Assembly: GCA_001798605.1 (NCBI GenBank)
Contig: MGST01000163.1
Span: 1 to 36,099, forward strand
DNA length: 36,099 bases
From: Deltaproteobacteria bacterium RIFOXYA12_FULL_58_15
Lineage (GTDB): Bacteria > Myxococcota > XYA12-FULL-58-9
Reading direction: 5' to 3'
Shown here: positions 8,944 to 17,255 of the stretch, in pieces
How the letters are laid out: each line of letters starts with the position of its first letter
Position numbering within the stretch: the stretch's first letter is position 1
The notes under the pieces: model-generated
What the model saw: only the letters and a program-made list of their open reading frames with translations
Database searches by the model: none
Told to the model about the DNA's origin: nothing
Program-made: the position numbers and the translations under genes

Positions 8944-8954
8944 AGGAGTTCTGG

Positions 8955-10223
8955 GTGAGACAAGATCTCGAACCTAAAATGGTGAACTTGATCTTGGACA
9001 ACGTCGCCGACGGTGTGTTCACTGTTGATCCTCATTTCAAGATCACTTTTTTCAATGCGGCCGCCGAACAAATCACCGGCTTCTCCCACGATGAGGCGGT
9101 GGGTCGGCCTTGTTTCGAGGTTTTTAGAACACCGCTTTGCGGTCAGGACTGCCCCTTGCGACACACGCTCCACACCGGCGAAAAGGTCAAGAGCTTTGAG
9201 GTTGACATCCTCACCAGCACCCGCAAGCGCCAAAGCGTGAGTGTATCCACAGCGCCATTGCTCGACGGGGAAGGCAACTTCGTCGGCGGCGTCGAGACCT
9301 TCCGCGACATGTCACCCATCGAGGATCTGCGCCGAGCCATTCGCCATCAATTCACGTTCGACGACATCGTCGCCAAGAGTGCGACCATGCGCCAAATCGT
9401 CGCCTCGTTGCCGAACGTCGCACGCAGCAACGCCACGGTCTTGGTGGAGGGGAGCGCCGGCACCGGCAAGGAGCTCATCGCCAACGCCATTCACGGCGCC
9501 AGCCGGCGCAGGGATGGCCCCTTCGTCAAGGTGAGTTGCGGAGTTTTGCCAAGCGCCATTCTCGAGTCCGAATTGTTCGGATCCGACGACGCCCAGAGCG
9601 GGCGACTCCGAGCCGCAACCCATGGCACGCTATTTCTCGACGACGTCGCCGACATTCCGCTGCCACTGCAGGCCAAGCTGTTTGGGGCGCTCGAACCCGC
9701 CGACGACGAGGGTGTCCGCGTCATCGCTGCCACCAAACACGACCTGAGCCAACGGGTGCAAGCCGGATCGTTTCGCGAAGACCTCTATTATCGACTCAAC
9801 GTCGTGGTCCTGCACTTGCCGAATCTGGCGGAGCGCAGAGAAGACATGCCCCTGTTGGTCGACTTCTTCATCGATCGGTTGAATCTGCGTATGGGACGCA
9901 ACCTCCAGGGATTGACCCATGGTGCCATGTCGATGCTGTTGCAGCACCCGTTCCCTGGCAACGTCCGTGAACTCGAGAATGCGCTCGAGCACGCGTACAT
10001 CGTCGCCGCGGGTTCGCGCATCGGTCCCGACGATCTGCCCGCACACGTCAGAGACGGGGCACCACCCTCCCCCGGAACCCCCCCCCGCTCAGAGCGGCAA
10101 TTGATCCAGAGCGCTCTCGAACGTCATATGTGGAGCGTGCCACGGGCCGCTGCAGCTCTCGGCATGCACCGCACAACCCTATGGCGCAAGATGAAACGAC
10201 TCGGTCTCGAGCGCCCGGCCTGA
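8955..10223 (+). CDS. PAS-AAA-Fis regulator of the NtrC/EBP family lacking the GAFTGA loop
   Basis: A cytoplasmic transcription regulator of 422 residues. Residues 7-118 are a PAS domain with Cys53, Cys62 and Cys66, a Cys set that could sense redox state or bind a cofactor (inference). Residues about 133-365 are an AAA+ domain with Walker A GSAGTGK (166-172), Walker B GTLFLDD (224-230), the FREDLYYRL arginine-finger region and PGNVREL. A Fis-type helix-turn-helix ends the chain (about 380-420). Between ELFG (206-209) and GTLFLDD only 14 residues occur, and the GAFTGA loop that contacts sigma-54 is missing. The start is GTG with AGGAG six bases upstream. It is divergent from the redox operon, its likely target. 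It may act on sigma-70 promoters, as known for TyrR-type members without GAFTGA. Confidence 0.88.
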   Translation: MRQDLEPKMVNLILDNVADGVFTVDPHFKITFFNAAAEQITGFSHDEAVGRPCFEVFRTPLCGQDCPLRHTLHTGEKVKSFEVDILTSTRKRQSVSVSTAPLLDGEGNFVGGVETFRDMSPIEDLRRAIRHQFTFDDIVAKSATMRQIVASLPNVARSNATVLVEGSAGTGKELIANAIHGASRRRDGPFVKVSCGVLPSAILESELFGSDDAQSGRLRAATHGTLFLDDVADIPLPLQAKLFGALEPADDEGVRVIAATKHDLSQRVQAGSFREDLYYRLNVVVLHLPNLAERREDMPLLVDFFIDRLNLRMGRNLQGLTHGAMSMLLQHPFPGNVRELENALEHAYIVAAGSRIGPDDLPAHVRDGAPPSPGTPPRSERQLIQSALERHMWSVPRAAAALGMHRTTLWRKMKRLGLERPA

Positions 10224-10394
10224 CAAAAAGAGGTTTGGCCCCATTCGAATGGTGACCTGTCGCCTGTGTGGACCAATGCGAGGATCACCCGAGAGCGAGC
10301 TGGGAGCGCCAATGACAGACTCGTGTGCTCATCGACTTTCGGCATCGACGAGAGCGGGCGAAGCCCTGGTGGTGGTTTGGTAGTTCTTAAAGTC

Positions 10395-10429
10395 TTGATT
10401 AGTTAAGTCAATATGACTAAACTGGTCAT
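10395..10429 (+). promoter_or_regulatory. Promoter and operator dyads of the toxin-antitoxin pair
   Basis: TTGATT (10395-10400) and TAAACT (10418-10423) are a plausible -35/-10 pair with 17-base spacing. The predicted +1 then falls on the A of the antitoxin ATG at 10430, and no ribosome-binding site is visible. Two overlapping dyads cover the -10 region: AGTCA-ATA-TGACT (10406-10418) and ATGAC-N7-GTCAT (10413-10429). Such dyads suit repression by the toxin-antitoxin complex. Confidence 0.45.
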
Positions 10430-10705
10430 ATGTCTGTGTCTATAAGCGACCTCAAGGAGAACCTCTCCAAGTACCTGCGCAAAGTTCGTCGCGGTGGAGA
10501 AATTCAAATCGTAAACAGGGGTGTGCCGGTGGCGCGCTTGGTTGGAATCCACAAGAGTGCAGGGAATGAGCGTGAACAGCGTCTGGCAGACGAAGGTGTC
10601 TTGCGCATGGGTGTGGAAGAGTCCCTTTGCCCTGAAGAACCATTGGACATTGCCGGTGGGAATCTGTCTGGTGCGCTCGATGAAGAGCGAGGGGATCGGG
10701 TTTAG
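10430..10705 (+). CDS. Phd/YefM-type antitoxin
   Basis: A 91-residue protein whose N-terminal half is the typical Phd/YefM DNA-binding fold: SISDLKENLSKYLRKV, then a Gly-Glu turn and IVNRGVPVARLVG. The acidic C-terminal half is the part that in this family wraps and inhibits the toxin. Its stop is immediately followed by the toxin ATG with no spacer, as in type II toxin-antitoxin operons. Dyads at 10406-10429 are probable autoregulatory operators. The exact antitoxin subfamily cannot be fixed, since Phd-like antitoxins pair with several toxins, including VapC-type PIN proteins. Confidence 0.85.
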   Translation: MSVSISDLKENLSKYLRKVRRGGEIQIVNRGVPVARLVGIHKSAGNEREQRLADEGVLRMGVEESLCPEEPLDIAGGNLSGALDEERGDRV

Positions 10706-11131
10706 ATGCGATATTGGGATACCTCTGCGTTGGTTCCCCTGCTCGTCAAACAGGCCGGAAGCGACCTCGTCAGAGATTGGATCACTGAGGATCCTCGGGT
10801 CGTCACCTGGGCACTGAGCTCCGTTGAGCTATGTGGTGCCATCGAGCGGCTGTGCCGAACTGGGTTATTGGACGCAGGGCAGCGTCACGAGCTCTTGCGC
10901 CGAGTCAAAAGAATGGCAAGCGATTGGGGCGAGATCATTGAGTTTCAAGCGGTCCGCAGACGCGCCATCCAACTGCTGGCGCGCCACTCTCTTCGCGCAG
11001 CCGATAGCTTGCAACTCGGCGCTGCATGGGCCGCCTCAGAAGGCCAGCCAGACACCCTGGATTTCGTCTGCCTCGATCGGAATCTTTCCGACGCCGCTGA
11101 AAGGGAGGGGTTCAATGTGTTCAGCTGGTGA
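10706..11131 (+). CDS. VapC-type PIN-domain toxin
   Basis: A 141-residue single PIN domain, predicted Mg-dependent ribonuclease. The four acidic positions are present: Asp5 (WDTSALV), Glu41 (SSVELCGAIER), Asp100 (RAADSLQLGAA) and Asp124 (VCLDRNLSDAA). The ATG follows the antitoxin stop directly, so expression is coupled. VapC proteins cut tRNA or rRNA; the target here cannot be read from sequence. All catalytic residues are kept, so the toxin is probably active. Confidence 0.9.
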   Translation: MRYWDTSALVPLLVKQAGSDLVRDWITEDPRVVTWALSSVELCGAIERLCRTGLLDAGQRHELLRRVKRMASDWGEIIEFQAVRRRAIQLLARHSLRAADSLQLGAAWAASEGQPDTLDFVCLDRNLSDAAEREGFNVFSW

Positions 11132-11339
11132 AGACTGAGCCCCGATCACGCCGCAGCGCCCGAGCTTCGATTATCGGTACGGCGTCGCTGTCACAACAGG
11201 GGATCATCCTTCTCATGAATGTCGACACCCGCTGCGATGTGGCGACCAGCACGGCGATCTCCTCCGACGAATAGAGCCGGCCCTGGCCCACCCATTCGCA
11301 AAACGGCAGAACCAACTGTCTGCGCTCAAAGAACTCCGG

Positions 11340-12602
11340 TTACCTGAGTCCAAGAACGGGACCTATCTCGTCCACGATTTCAATGGCCACCGCCACCGAC
11401 GGCATCAATGGGTGACTGGTCAGGGCGAGGATCGCATCACGGCGCGAGGAGGTCATTGCCGCACGGACGGTGAGCTCTTCGTAGGCCTTGACGTGTTGAA
11501 TCATGCCACGAATCTCTGGCTCGAGTGGCCGCTGCGCAAGCGGATGCGCCCCCCCCTTGTTCACCTTGCAAGGAACCTCAATGCAGGCGTCCTCTGGCAA
11601 ATCCCGAACGGTGGCACCGTTTTGAATATTGACGGTCAATACCGCACCGGTGTCATGGGCAATGGCCTCGATGACCTCAAAGGCTGCATGGGAATAGAAA
11701 GCGCCGCCGCGTTTCTCCAATGACGCGGGCTTGTCGACATGGTTTGGGTCGGCATAGTACTCGAGCAGCTCCTCTTCGACCTCCGTGACCAGGGCAGCGC
11801 GTGTCTTCTCTTTCGCTGCTTGTTCGGCAATCGTCTCGCGCCGCATGAAGTAGTAACGCAAATACCCCGACGGAATCATGCCGAGGGCCTCGATAAAACC
11901 ATCGGGATATTCGAGATCGGGCAGATTGGCCGGCTTGCCGGCTTCGCCCGACGCTTCCCGAATCAAACGGGGCAGGATGTCCTGGCCGCAATGGCGCACG
12001 CCGCGAATAAAGGAGAGATGGTTGAGACCGACCGAGTCGATCTCCAGGCTCTCGGGTGACACCCCGAGAAGTTTTGCAAAATCCATGCGGAAACCGAGAG
12101 GTATGTTGCACAACCCGATGGTGGGCACGTTGCTGTGATTGAGCAGCGCCTGGGTGACGATGGCAACCGGATTGGTAAAATTGATCAAATGCGCACGCGG
12201 AGCATGTTGCGCGATTGCCGCGGCAATCTTGAGAATCTCCGGAATGGTTCGCATCGCCTTGGCGAAGCCGCCAACGCCAGTGGTTTCCTGACCGAGAATG
12301 CCGTGTTTCTTGCCGCGTTCTTCATCACGCTGCCGCGCCTTCTGCCCGCCCACCCGAATCTGGGTGACCACGAAATCGGCATCGCGTACCGCATCACTAA
12401 GAGACGAATGCAAACTGACATCGAGGGTTGGGGCGATCGCGTGTGCCATGCGCTGTGAGAAATGGCCAACCGTCTGCAAGCGGGGGGCATTGATGTCGTA
12501 TAGACTCACCTCCGTCAAACTGAGCTCCGTGGCCCTTTTCGCCAAGCCATCAATGAGCTCGGGTGTGTAGGTACTGCCTCCACCAACCACTGCGATCTTC
12601 AT
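11340..12602 (-). CDS. GH4 glycosidase, 6-phospho-beta-glucosidase signature
   Basis: A cytoplasmic NAD+ and divalent-metal dependent family 4 glycosidase of 420 residues. The N-terminal Rossmann motif VGGGSTYTPELIDG binds NAD+. CNIP (in GLCNIPLGF) carries the metal-binding Cys, and the His of GLNHLSF is the second ligand. In GH4, CN(V/I)P marks 6-phospho-beta-glucosidases, so the predicted substrate is a 6-phosphorylated beta-glucoside or related disaccharide. The start at 12602 follows AAGGA with acceptable spacing; a 20-residue upstream extension is not supported. It is divergent from the phosphatase-GH4 pair at 12802. No PTS gene is in the window, so the source of a phosphorylated substrate is unclear; the kinase at 15393 is one possibility. 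Confidence 0.88.
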   Translation of the reverse strand: MKIAVVGGGSTYTPELIDGLAKRATELSLTEVSLYDINAPRLQTVGHFSQRMAHAIAPTLDVSLHSSLSDAVRDADFVVTQIRVGGQKARQRDEERGKKHGILGQETTGVGGFAKAMRTIPEILKIAAAIAQHAPRAHLINFTNPVAIVTQALLNHSNVPTIGLCNIPLGFRMDFAKLLGVSPESLEIDSVGLNHLSFIRGVRHCGQDILPRLIREASGEAGKPANLPDLEYPDGFIEALGMIPSGYLRYYFMRRETIAEQAAKEKTRAALVTEVEEELLEYYADPNHVDKPASLEKRGGAFYSHAAFEVIEAIAHDTGAVLTVNIQNGATVRDLPEDACIEVPCKVNKGGAHPLAQRPLEPEIRGMIQHVKAYEELTVRAAMTSSRRDAILALTSHPLMPSVAVAIEIVDEIGPVLGLR

Positions 12603-12801
12603 GTCCCTATCCTTCATCATCGCGAAGAGCCCACACTCGCTCGCCGCTGCCGCCCATCTCAATCGTACTCGAGTCGCATGGTAACGGCCTCGTATGCAGC
12701 CCGCAAGCTGGTCTCGCGGGAACAGAAATGAGAAAAGACACTCACAAAAAGAGGATGACGTAGGGTCTGCGGGGCTCTATCTTGCCGCCAGGAGGCTCTT
12801 G

Positions 12802-14037
12802 ATGCCCATGGGTTTGCTCCGACCAGCGACGGCACTCGCCTTGACAGCGATTCTCGCCTTGACGGCGATTCTTGCCTTGGGCTGCAGCGACGACAGCAAG
12901 AAGTCGGCAGTCACCTGCGAAGGGGATCTGACCACGCGGACTCTTCCAGAGTTAATCGATACGACGTTTCCCATTGGGCCCATCGTGCTCCACACAACGG
13001 GCACCACCACAACCATCATGTGGGAGAGCGAAGACCCTTGCACAGGGGAGATCGTTTACGGTGCCAAAGGGGCGCCCTTGAGCCGCACGGCGGCAGCAGC
13101 CATCAATGGGCGGATCTACAAGGCAGCTCTCGACGGCCTCAAACCTGGAGTTGAATACGACTATCGCGCCCGCGCCTGCGACCTGGAAACGGCAACGCTC
13201 ACCTTTGCGACGGCACCTGCTCCCACGGCTCCCGTGCGTTTCGCTGTGATAGGCGACACCCAGTCACACCCGGAGATTTCCTCGACGGCTTTCGCCAGCA
13301 TGAAAGGCCACGCCCCGGCCTTCATCATGCACGCGGGCGATGAGGTGGAGGACGGGACCATTCGTGACCAGTGGCGCGATGAGATCTTCACCCCGCTTCG
13401 CCAACTCGGCCACTACGTTCCTTACTGGTCGACCATGGGCAATCACGAGAACAACGCGCAGTTCTATTACGACTACTCAGACAATCCTTACACCGGTATC
13501 TTTGGCGAACCGGCCCGTGGGGCTTTCTACTCCTTCACCTTTGGCACCGTGTTTTTTCTCGTCGTCGACACCAACAATTTTCTACTCGGGCTCGCAACCT
13601 ATGAAGAATCCGACGTCACCGATTGGATCCGTAAACAGCTCGCGTCCGAGGCGGCACAAAATGCCACCTGGCGACTCGCCATCGGTCACCACTGGGCATT
13701 CTCCGAATCCTGGGGGCACTGTGACGGCATCGCGCGTTTTAGTGCCATCGATGAGTGGCTGATGCCCCTTCTCGAGGAACACGACTTTCATGCCTACTTC
13801 GCGGGTCACACCCACGCCTACGAGAGAGGCAGCGCCCATGGCGTCACCCACATCATCTCCGGCGGCGGCGGCGGCGACCTCGACCACTGGTGCAGGGATA
13901 TTCAGGAGGTCGAAGTCACACAATACCGCCATCATTATGTTTTGGCCGACGCCACTTGTGACAGCCTAACCCTGCGGGCCTTCGACCCCACCGATAGCGG
14001 CGAACCTTTTGACACTGTCGTCATCACACGAGACTAA
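12802..14037 (+). CDS. Purple-acid-phosphatase-like metallophosphoesterase lipoprotein
   Basis: A 411-residue exported metallophosphoesterase. The ATG at 12802 has a perfect AGGAGG six bases upstream. A signal peptide with the internal repeat TAILALTAILAL ends at a lipobox-like ALGC, so it is probably a lipoprotein. Residues 45-130 look like the fibronectin-type domain of purple acid phosphatases. The catalytic part has GDTQ, GDEVEDG, GNHENN, GHHW and GHTHAYERG, the metal-ligand order of that family. The first motif is GDTQ instead of the plant-type GDxG. The GH4 gene starts 10 bases downstream on the same strand, suggesting removal of phosphate from sugar substrates outside the cytoplasm. 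The substrate is unknown. Confidence 0.85.
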   Translation: MPMGLLRPATALALTAILALTAILALGCSDDSKKSAVTCEGDLTTRTLPELIDTTFPIGPIVLHTTGTTTTIMWESEDPCTGEIVYGAKGAPLSRTAAAAINGRIYKAALDGLKPGVEYDYRARACDLETATLTFATAPAPTAPVRFAVIGDTQSHPEISSTAFASMKGHAPAFIMHAGDEVEDGTIRDQWRDEIFTPLRQLGHYVPYWSTMGNHENNAQFYYDYSDNPYTGIFGEPARGAFYSFTFGTVFFLVVDTNNFLLGLATYEESDVTDWIRKQLASEAAQNATWRLAIGHHWAFSESWGHCDGIARFSAIDEWLMPLLEEHDFHAYFAGHTHAYERGSAHGVTHIISGGGGGDLDHWCRDIQEVEVTQYRHHYVLADATCDSLTLRAFDPTDSGEPFDTVVITRD

Positions 14038-14047
14038 GAAAGTCATC

Positions 14048-15352
14048 ATGGCAACAAAGATCGTTTTGATAGGTGCGGGTAGCATCGATTTTGGCAAAGG
14101 ACAAATCGTCGATATTCTCGCCGCGGAGGATCTGCGCGGCCGCGGCATTGAGCTCGTCCTCGTGGACATCGACCAGCGTGCCCTCGACACCATGATGGCG
14201 CTGGCAAAACGCGTCGCCGACTATGTGGGGTCCGACATCCGCTTGTCCGCCTACACCGACCGCCAGGTCGCTCTCAAAGGTGCGAACTATGTCCTCGCGG
14301 CTGTAGCGCGCAAACGAATGCCATTGTGGGAACAAGACTACCGGGTACCCCAATCATACGGAGTGCGACACATCCTCGGCGAGAACGGCGGACCGGGAGC
14401 CCTATTCCACTCCCTGCGCAGCCTCAAATTGGTGATCCCCATCTGTCGGGATATCGAGACCATTTGCCCCGACGCGCAGTTCTTCAATTTCACCAATCCC
14501 GAGGCACGGGTGCTCCATGCCATCACCCATCTCACCAAGGTTCGTGCCACAGGTTTTTGCCATGGTTTCTTCGCCGCGGAGAAAGTGATCTGCCGCTACC
14601 TCGACAGATCACCCGACGATCTCGAGATCATCTCGGCCGGCATGAATCACTTTTACACAGTGCTCAAGGTGACCGATCGCCAAAGTGGAGACGACCTCAC
14701 CGAGGAGGTTTTCAAACGCGGCCTCGAGGATCCCCAAGCGCCGCCCCTGTGGCGTCAGATGATCGAAGTATTTGGTCTGTTCTCCTACCCATCAGACGAT
14801 CACATCGGCGAATACCTCGCCTACGGTGGCGACTTCGGCCATGGCAAATGGCCCTATGGTCGCGAGTGCCGCAACATTCCCCTTTCCGGCAATGAACTCA
14901 TCTTCCACGCCAAGCCACCTGTGGCACCCTATGCCAGCGGCGAAACGCCACTCGACGATGCTTTCGTCGAGCCCAGCTGTGAGATCACCGTTCCCATCAT
15001 CGCTGACATCGAACTCCGCCGTCGCATGTTCCGCCCGTCGGTGAACGTGCAAAACACCAGTGGCTTCGTCGAAAACCTGCCCCGTCATGCCATCGTGGAG
15101 GTTCCGGCGATGGTCGATGGCGACGGCATCCATCCAATGAAGGTCGGGCCCATCCCGGAGCCCATCGCCGCCATCATTCGCACCCACTACGCCATCCACG
15201 ACCTCGTCACCGAGGCATTCCACACAGGCAGAAAACGGCCGCTGTTGCAGGCCCTGCTCCTCGATCCATGCATTCACAGCCTCCATGCCGCTCGCGGCAT
15301 TCTCGATGACATGCTCGAGCTGCAAAAGGACTATCTCCCCGAGCTCAGATAG
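14048..15352 (+). CDS. GH4 glycosidase, alpha-glucuronidase/galacturonidase-like signature
   Basis: A second family 4 glycosidase, 434 residues, cytoplasmic and NAD+ dependent. The N-terminal dinucleotide motif is VLIGAGSIDFGKG. The metal Cys lies in FCHGF and the metal His in GMNHF. The CHGx signature is the one assigned to alpha-glucuronidase-type members (LplD/AglA side of the family) that act on non-phosphorylated substrates, unlike the CNIP paralogue at 11340. ENGGPGALFHSLR and FFNFTNPE are typical of this branch. The ATG at 14048 lies 10 bases after the phosphatase stop with a weak ribosome site (AAGAAAG), so the two are probably co-transcribed. The exact substrate is not fixed by sequence alone. 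Confidence 0.87.
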   Translation: MATKIVLIGAGSIDFGKGQIVDILAAEDLRGRGIELVLVDIDQRALDTMMALAKRVADYVGSDIRLSAYTDRQVALKGANYVLAAVARKRMPLWEQDYRVPQSYGVRHILGENGGPGALFHSLRSLKLVIPICRDIETICPDAQFFNFTNPEARVLHAITHLTKVRATGFCHGFFAAEKVICRYLDRSPDDLEIISAGMNHFYTVLKVTDRQSGDDLTEEVFKRGLEDPQAPPLWRQMIEVFGLFSYPSDDHIGEYLAYGGDFGHGKWPYGRECRNIPLSGNELIFHAKPPVAPYASGETPLDDAFVEPSCEITVPIIADIELRRRMFRPSVNVQNTSGFVENLPRHAIVEVPAMVDGDGIHPMKVGPIPEPIAAIIRTHYAIHDLVTEAFHTGRKRPLLQALLLDPCIHSLHAARGILDDMLELQKDYLPELR

Positions 15353-15392
15353 CCTACGCAGACAGATTTGATCAGGAATCGGACGATGAGAC

Positions 15393-16520
15393 TCAATCGC
15401 AATCGATGAGTTCGGCAAACGGCGAGACACCGACGCTCTTCTCCAAACCAGCGACGAAGTTCTCTCGGGCCATTGTTTCTTCGACGCTCGCCCTCGAAGG
15501 GGACACCGTAGCAATGTTGCCCCCCCCTGAGGGGTCGCGAGTGGCGGCGTGCTGAACCCGCACTGACTCGTCCCGACCGTGGTCGTAAGCCAACATCACG
15601 GCACCCACGATAGGTTCGACTCGCAACCGCGCGACACGCACCCGCGGATACGACTGTCGCAGTTTCGTTACGACTGCCCGAATCAACGTGCGGTCGTCGC
15701 CCTTCTGCAGCACAGACCCGCCAAGAACGACGTGAACGATCTCGTCGCGGGAGAACAGACGATCGAGCACAATCCGCAAACACAGAGCGAACTCATCCCC
15801 AGCGCGTTGCAGCAGCGCACGGGCGACAGCGTCACCCTCGCCTGCCGCCTCAAACACGCACGGTGCCAAACGTCCGTAGTGGGAATCCTGGAAGTCGCCA
15901 GCCATCCACAGATCAATGATGTCTTCGAGAACGGGCACACCGAGCGCCGCACAGAGCTTATCCCACAGGACCGTCGGCTCGCCGCGGCCGTCGCGACCCC
16001 GCATGGCAAGGCCAAGCGCCTCGCGTCCGACGTCGTTGGCCGAGCCAGAATCACCGAGCTCGCTGCCATAACCGCCAACAAACTCGAGCCGGCCCAGAGC
16101 GTCGCGACCGACCGTATTGGTGCCGGTCCCCGCTACCATGGCAGCACCAACTCCAGCCGGAGTCCCTGCGCCAAGAGCGATAACACTGTCGTTGACCAGA
16201 AGGGGCGCATTGCGGAAAGGGGGAAGCTGTCTTTGGATAGCTTGATAATCCTTAGGACGGTCGGCCCCGGCGATCCCAAAACAGGCGGCCTCAACATCTC
16301 CGATGGCCACGCCAGCAACTCCGAGAGCAGACCCCACCACCGCAGAGATTCGCTCCTCGGCTACTCGGGGGCCCACACACTGATAGTTGGCACCGATACC
16401 CTCGGCGCGGCCGAGCACCTCACCTGCGGCGCTCACCACCCATACGCGCGAGCGCGTGCCACCGATGTCGGCCCCGAGATAGAGAGACTGGGTCACTTCT
16501 TCAGCTCTGATTTCATGCAT
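15393..16520 (-). CDS. BadF/BadG/BcrA/BcrD-family sugar kinase, NagK-like
   Basis: A predicted ATP-dependent sugar kinase of the ASKHA fold, closest in layout to N-acetylglucosamine kinase. It has the phosphate-1 motif LGADIGGTRSRVWV, FGIAGADRP, NDSVIAL and phosphate-2 MVAGTGTN, plus the adenosine loop VVLGGSVL. The last 50 residues after MLAYDHG are Ser/Gly-rich and may be a loose tail. Starts are uncertain: ATG 16520 is used, but GTG 16550 is also in frame and neither has a strong ribosome site. The lipoprotein gene upstream ends 45 bases away on the same strand, so they may share a transcript. With a PIG-L deacetylase and GH92 nearby, an amino-sugar substrate is plausible but inferred. Confidence 0.82.
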   Translation of the reverse strand: MHEIRAEEVTQSLYLGADIGGTRSRVWVVSAAGEVLGRAEGIGANYQCVGPRVAEERISAVVGSALGVAGVAIGDVEAACFGIAGADRPKDYQAIQRQLPPFRNAPLLVNDSVIALGAGTPAGVGAAMVAGTGTNTVGRDALGRLEFVGGYGSELGDSGSANDVGREALGLAMRGRDGRGEPTVLWDKLCAALGVPVLEDIIDLWMAGDFQDSHYGRLAPCVFEAAGEGDAVARALLQRAGDEFALCLRIVLDRLFSRDEIVHVVLGGSVLQKGDDRTLIRAVVTKLRQSYPRVRVARLRVEPIVGAVMLAYDHGRDESVRVQHAATRDPSGGGNIATVSPSRASVEETMARENFVAGLEKSVGVSPFAELIDCD

Positions 16521-16564
16521 CCGCGTGGGGCCAACCGGGTGTGCACCCACAGGGCAGTGCCGGC

Positions 16565-17122
16565 TCAGTTGTCGCCGAGTTGGGGATCACCACCTATTGG
16601 ATCACCGCCGGCACCGTCATCAGCCGCGCCGTCATCCCCGCCGTCGGGTGCCGGACAAGATGGGTGCGGTATCGACAACAGGCAGGTCAACTCTGGCGGC
16701 AAACACGCCTTGAACGGCAGCGGTTGAAATTCCCCGCCGGCTCCGTCCATGCAATCATAACCCGGACGACAATCAGTGCCGCTTTGACAAACCTTGAAAC
16801 AGGCCCCTAGGGGCTGCTCGACATATTGTTGCAGATCAAAGCAGTAGGCACCCTCACCGCACTCCTCGTCACCCTTGTTGGTGACACATCCCAAGCGCGA
16901 GCAATACCCGTCGGGAATATTCACATCTTCTTCGACGAGCTGCCTAAATGAGGCGTTGTCTAGACAGACCGCTTTGTCACCCCCAGTGCACTCACTGCTC
17001 ACGTCGCATGGCGAGCCCGTGGGCAAGGTCTTGTCGGCTTCCTTTTTGTCCTCCTCGCAAGCTGTCACACCCGCAAAAAGAACCGCGACGCAGCATGCAC
17101 CCAACCAGTTCTTCGTCATCAT
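16565..17122 (-). CDS. Small Cys-rich lipoprotein of unknown function
   Basis: A 185-residue exported protein. The signal peptide starts MMTKNWLGACC and ends at a lipobox near GVTAC, followed by the acidic EEDKKEADK. About 14 further Cys are spread in short spacings (SPCDVSSEC, YCSRLGC, CFKVCQSGTDC), as in the disulfide-rich lipoproteins common in Myxococcota. The C-terminus is a low-complexity GGDDGAADDGAGGD tail. The second Met may be the real start. No enzyme motif is visible. It lies upstream of the kinase on the same strand and is divergent from the outer-membrane barrel at 17256. Confidence 0.75.
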   Translation of the reverse strand: MMTKNWLGACCVAVLFAGVTACEEDKKEADKTLPTGSPCDVSSECTGGDKAVCLDNASFRQLVEEDVNIPDGYCSRLGCVTNKGDEECGEGAYCFDLQQYVEQPLGACFKVCQSGTDCRPGYDCMDGAGGEFQPLPFKACLPPELTCLLSIPHPSCPAPDGGDDGAADDGAGGDPIGGDPQLGDN

Positions 17123-17255
17123 CGAACCACCACCATGTTTAGGGTCGTTTGCGTTTCCTTAGTAGCCCATTGTCCGTCACGAAGTCTACCCGCTGCGCTT
17201 GCAGGTCGGCCTGCTTTTCCCTATCGTCGGCTGTCTCCACTTGCCGGAGTTTCCA

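Larger units (their letters stand above)
8615..8954. promoter_or_regulatory. Divergent control region of the redox operon and its regulator
   Basis: This 340-base stretch has no gene. It holds several symmetric or repeated short motifs, described separately. Near the redox operon these are GTTGCA/TGCAAC boxes at 8657-8688 and a TATTGT/ACAATA dyad at 8699-8715. Near the regulator gene are a TTGACAA/TTGTCAA dyad at 8798-8824 and two TGCAAC boxes at 8927-8943. AGGAG at 8944-8948 is the ribosome site of the regulator. No convincing sigma-54 (-24/-12) promoter was seen facing the redox operon. Confidence 0.6.

Noticed and set aside
8615-8954. Sigma-54 promoter upstream of the redox operon
   Set aside because: No convincing GG-N10-GC pair was found on the minus strand, and the regulator lacks GAFTGA.
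10224-10394. Possible small hairpin near 10327-10352 as terminator
   Set aside because: Arms are short and interrupted, with no T-run; nothing else supports it.
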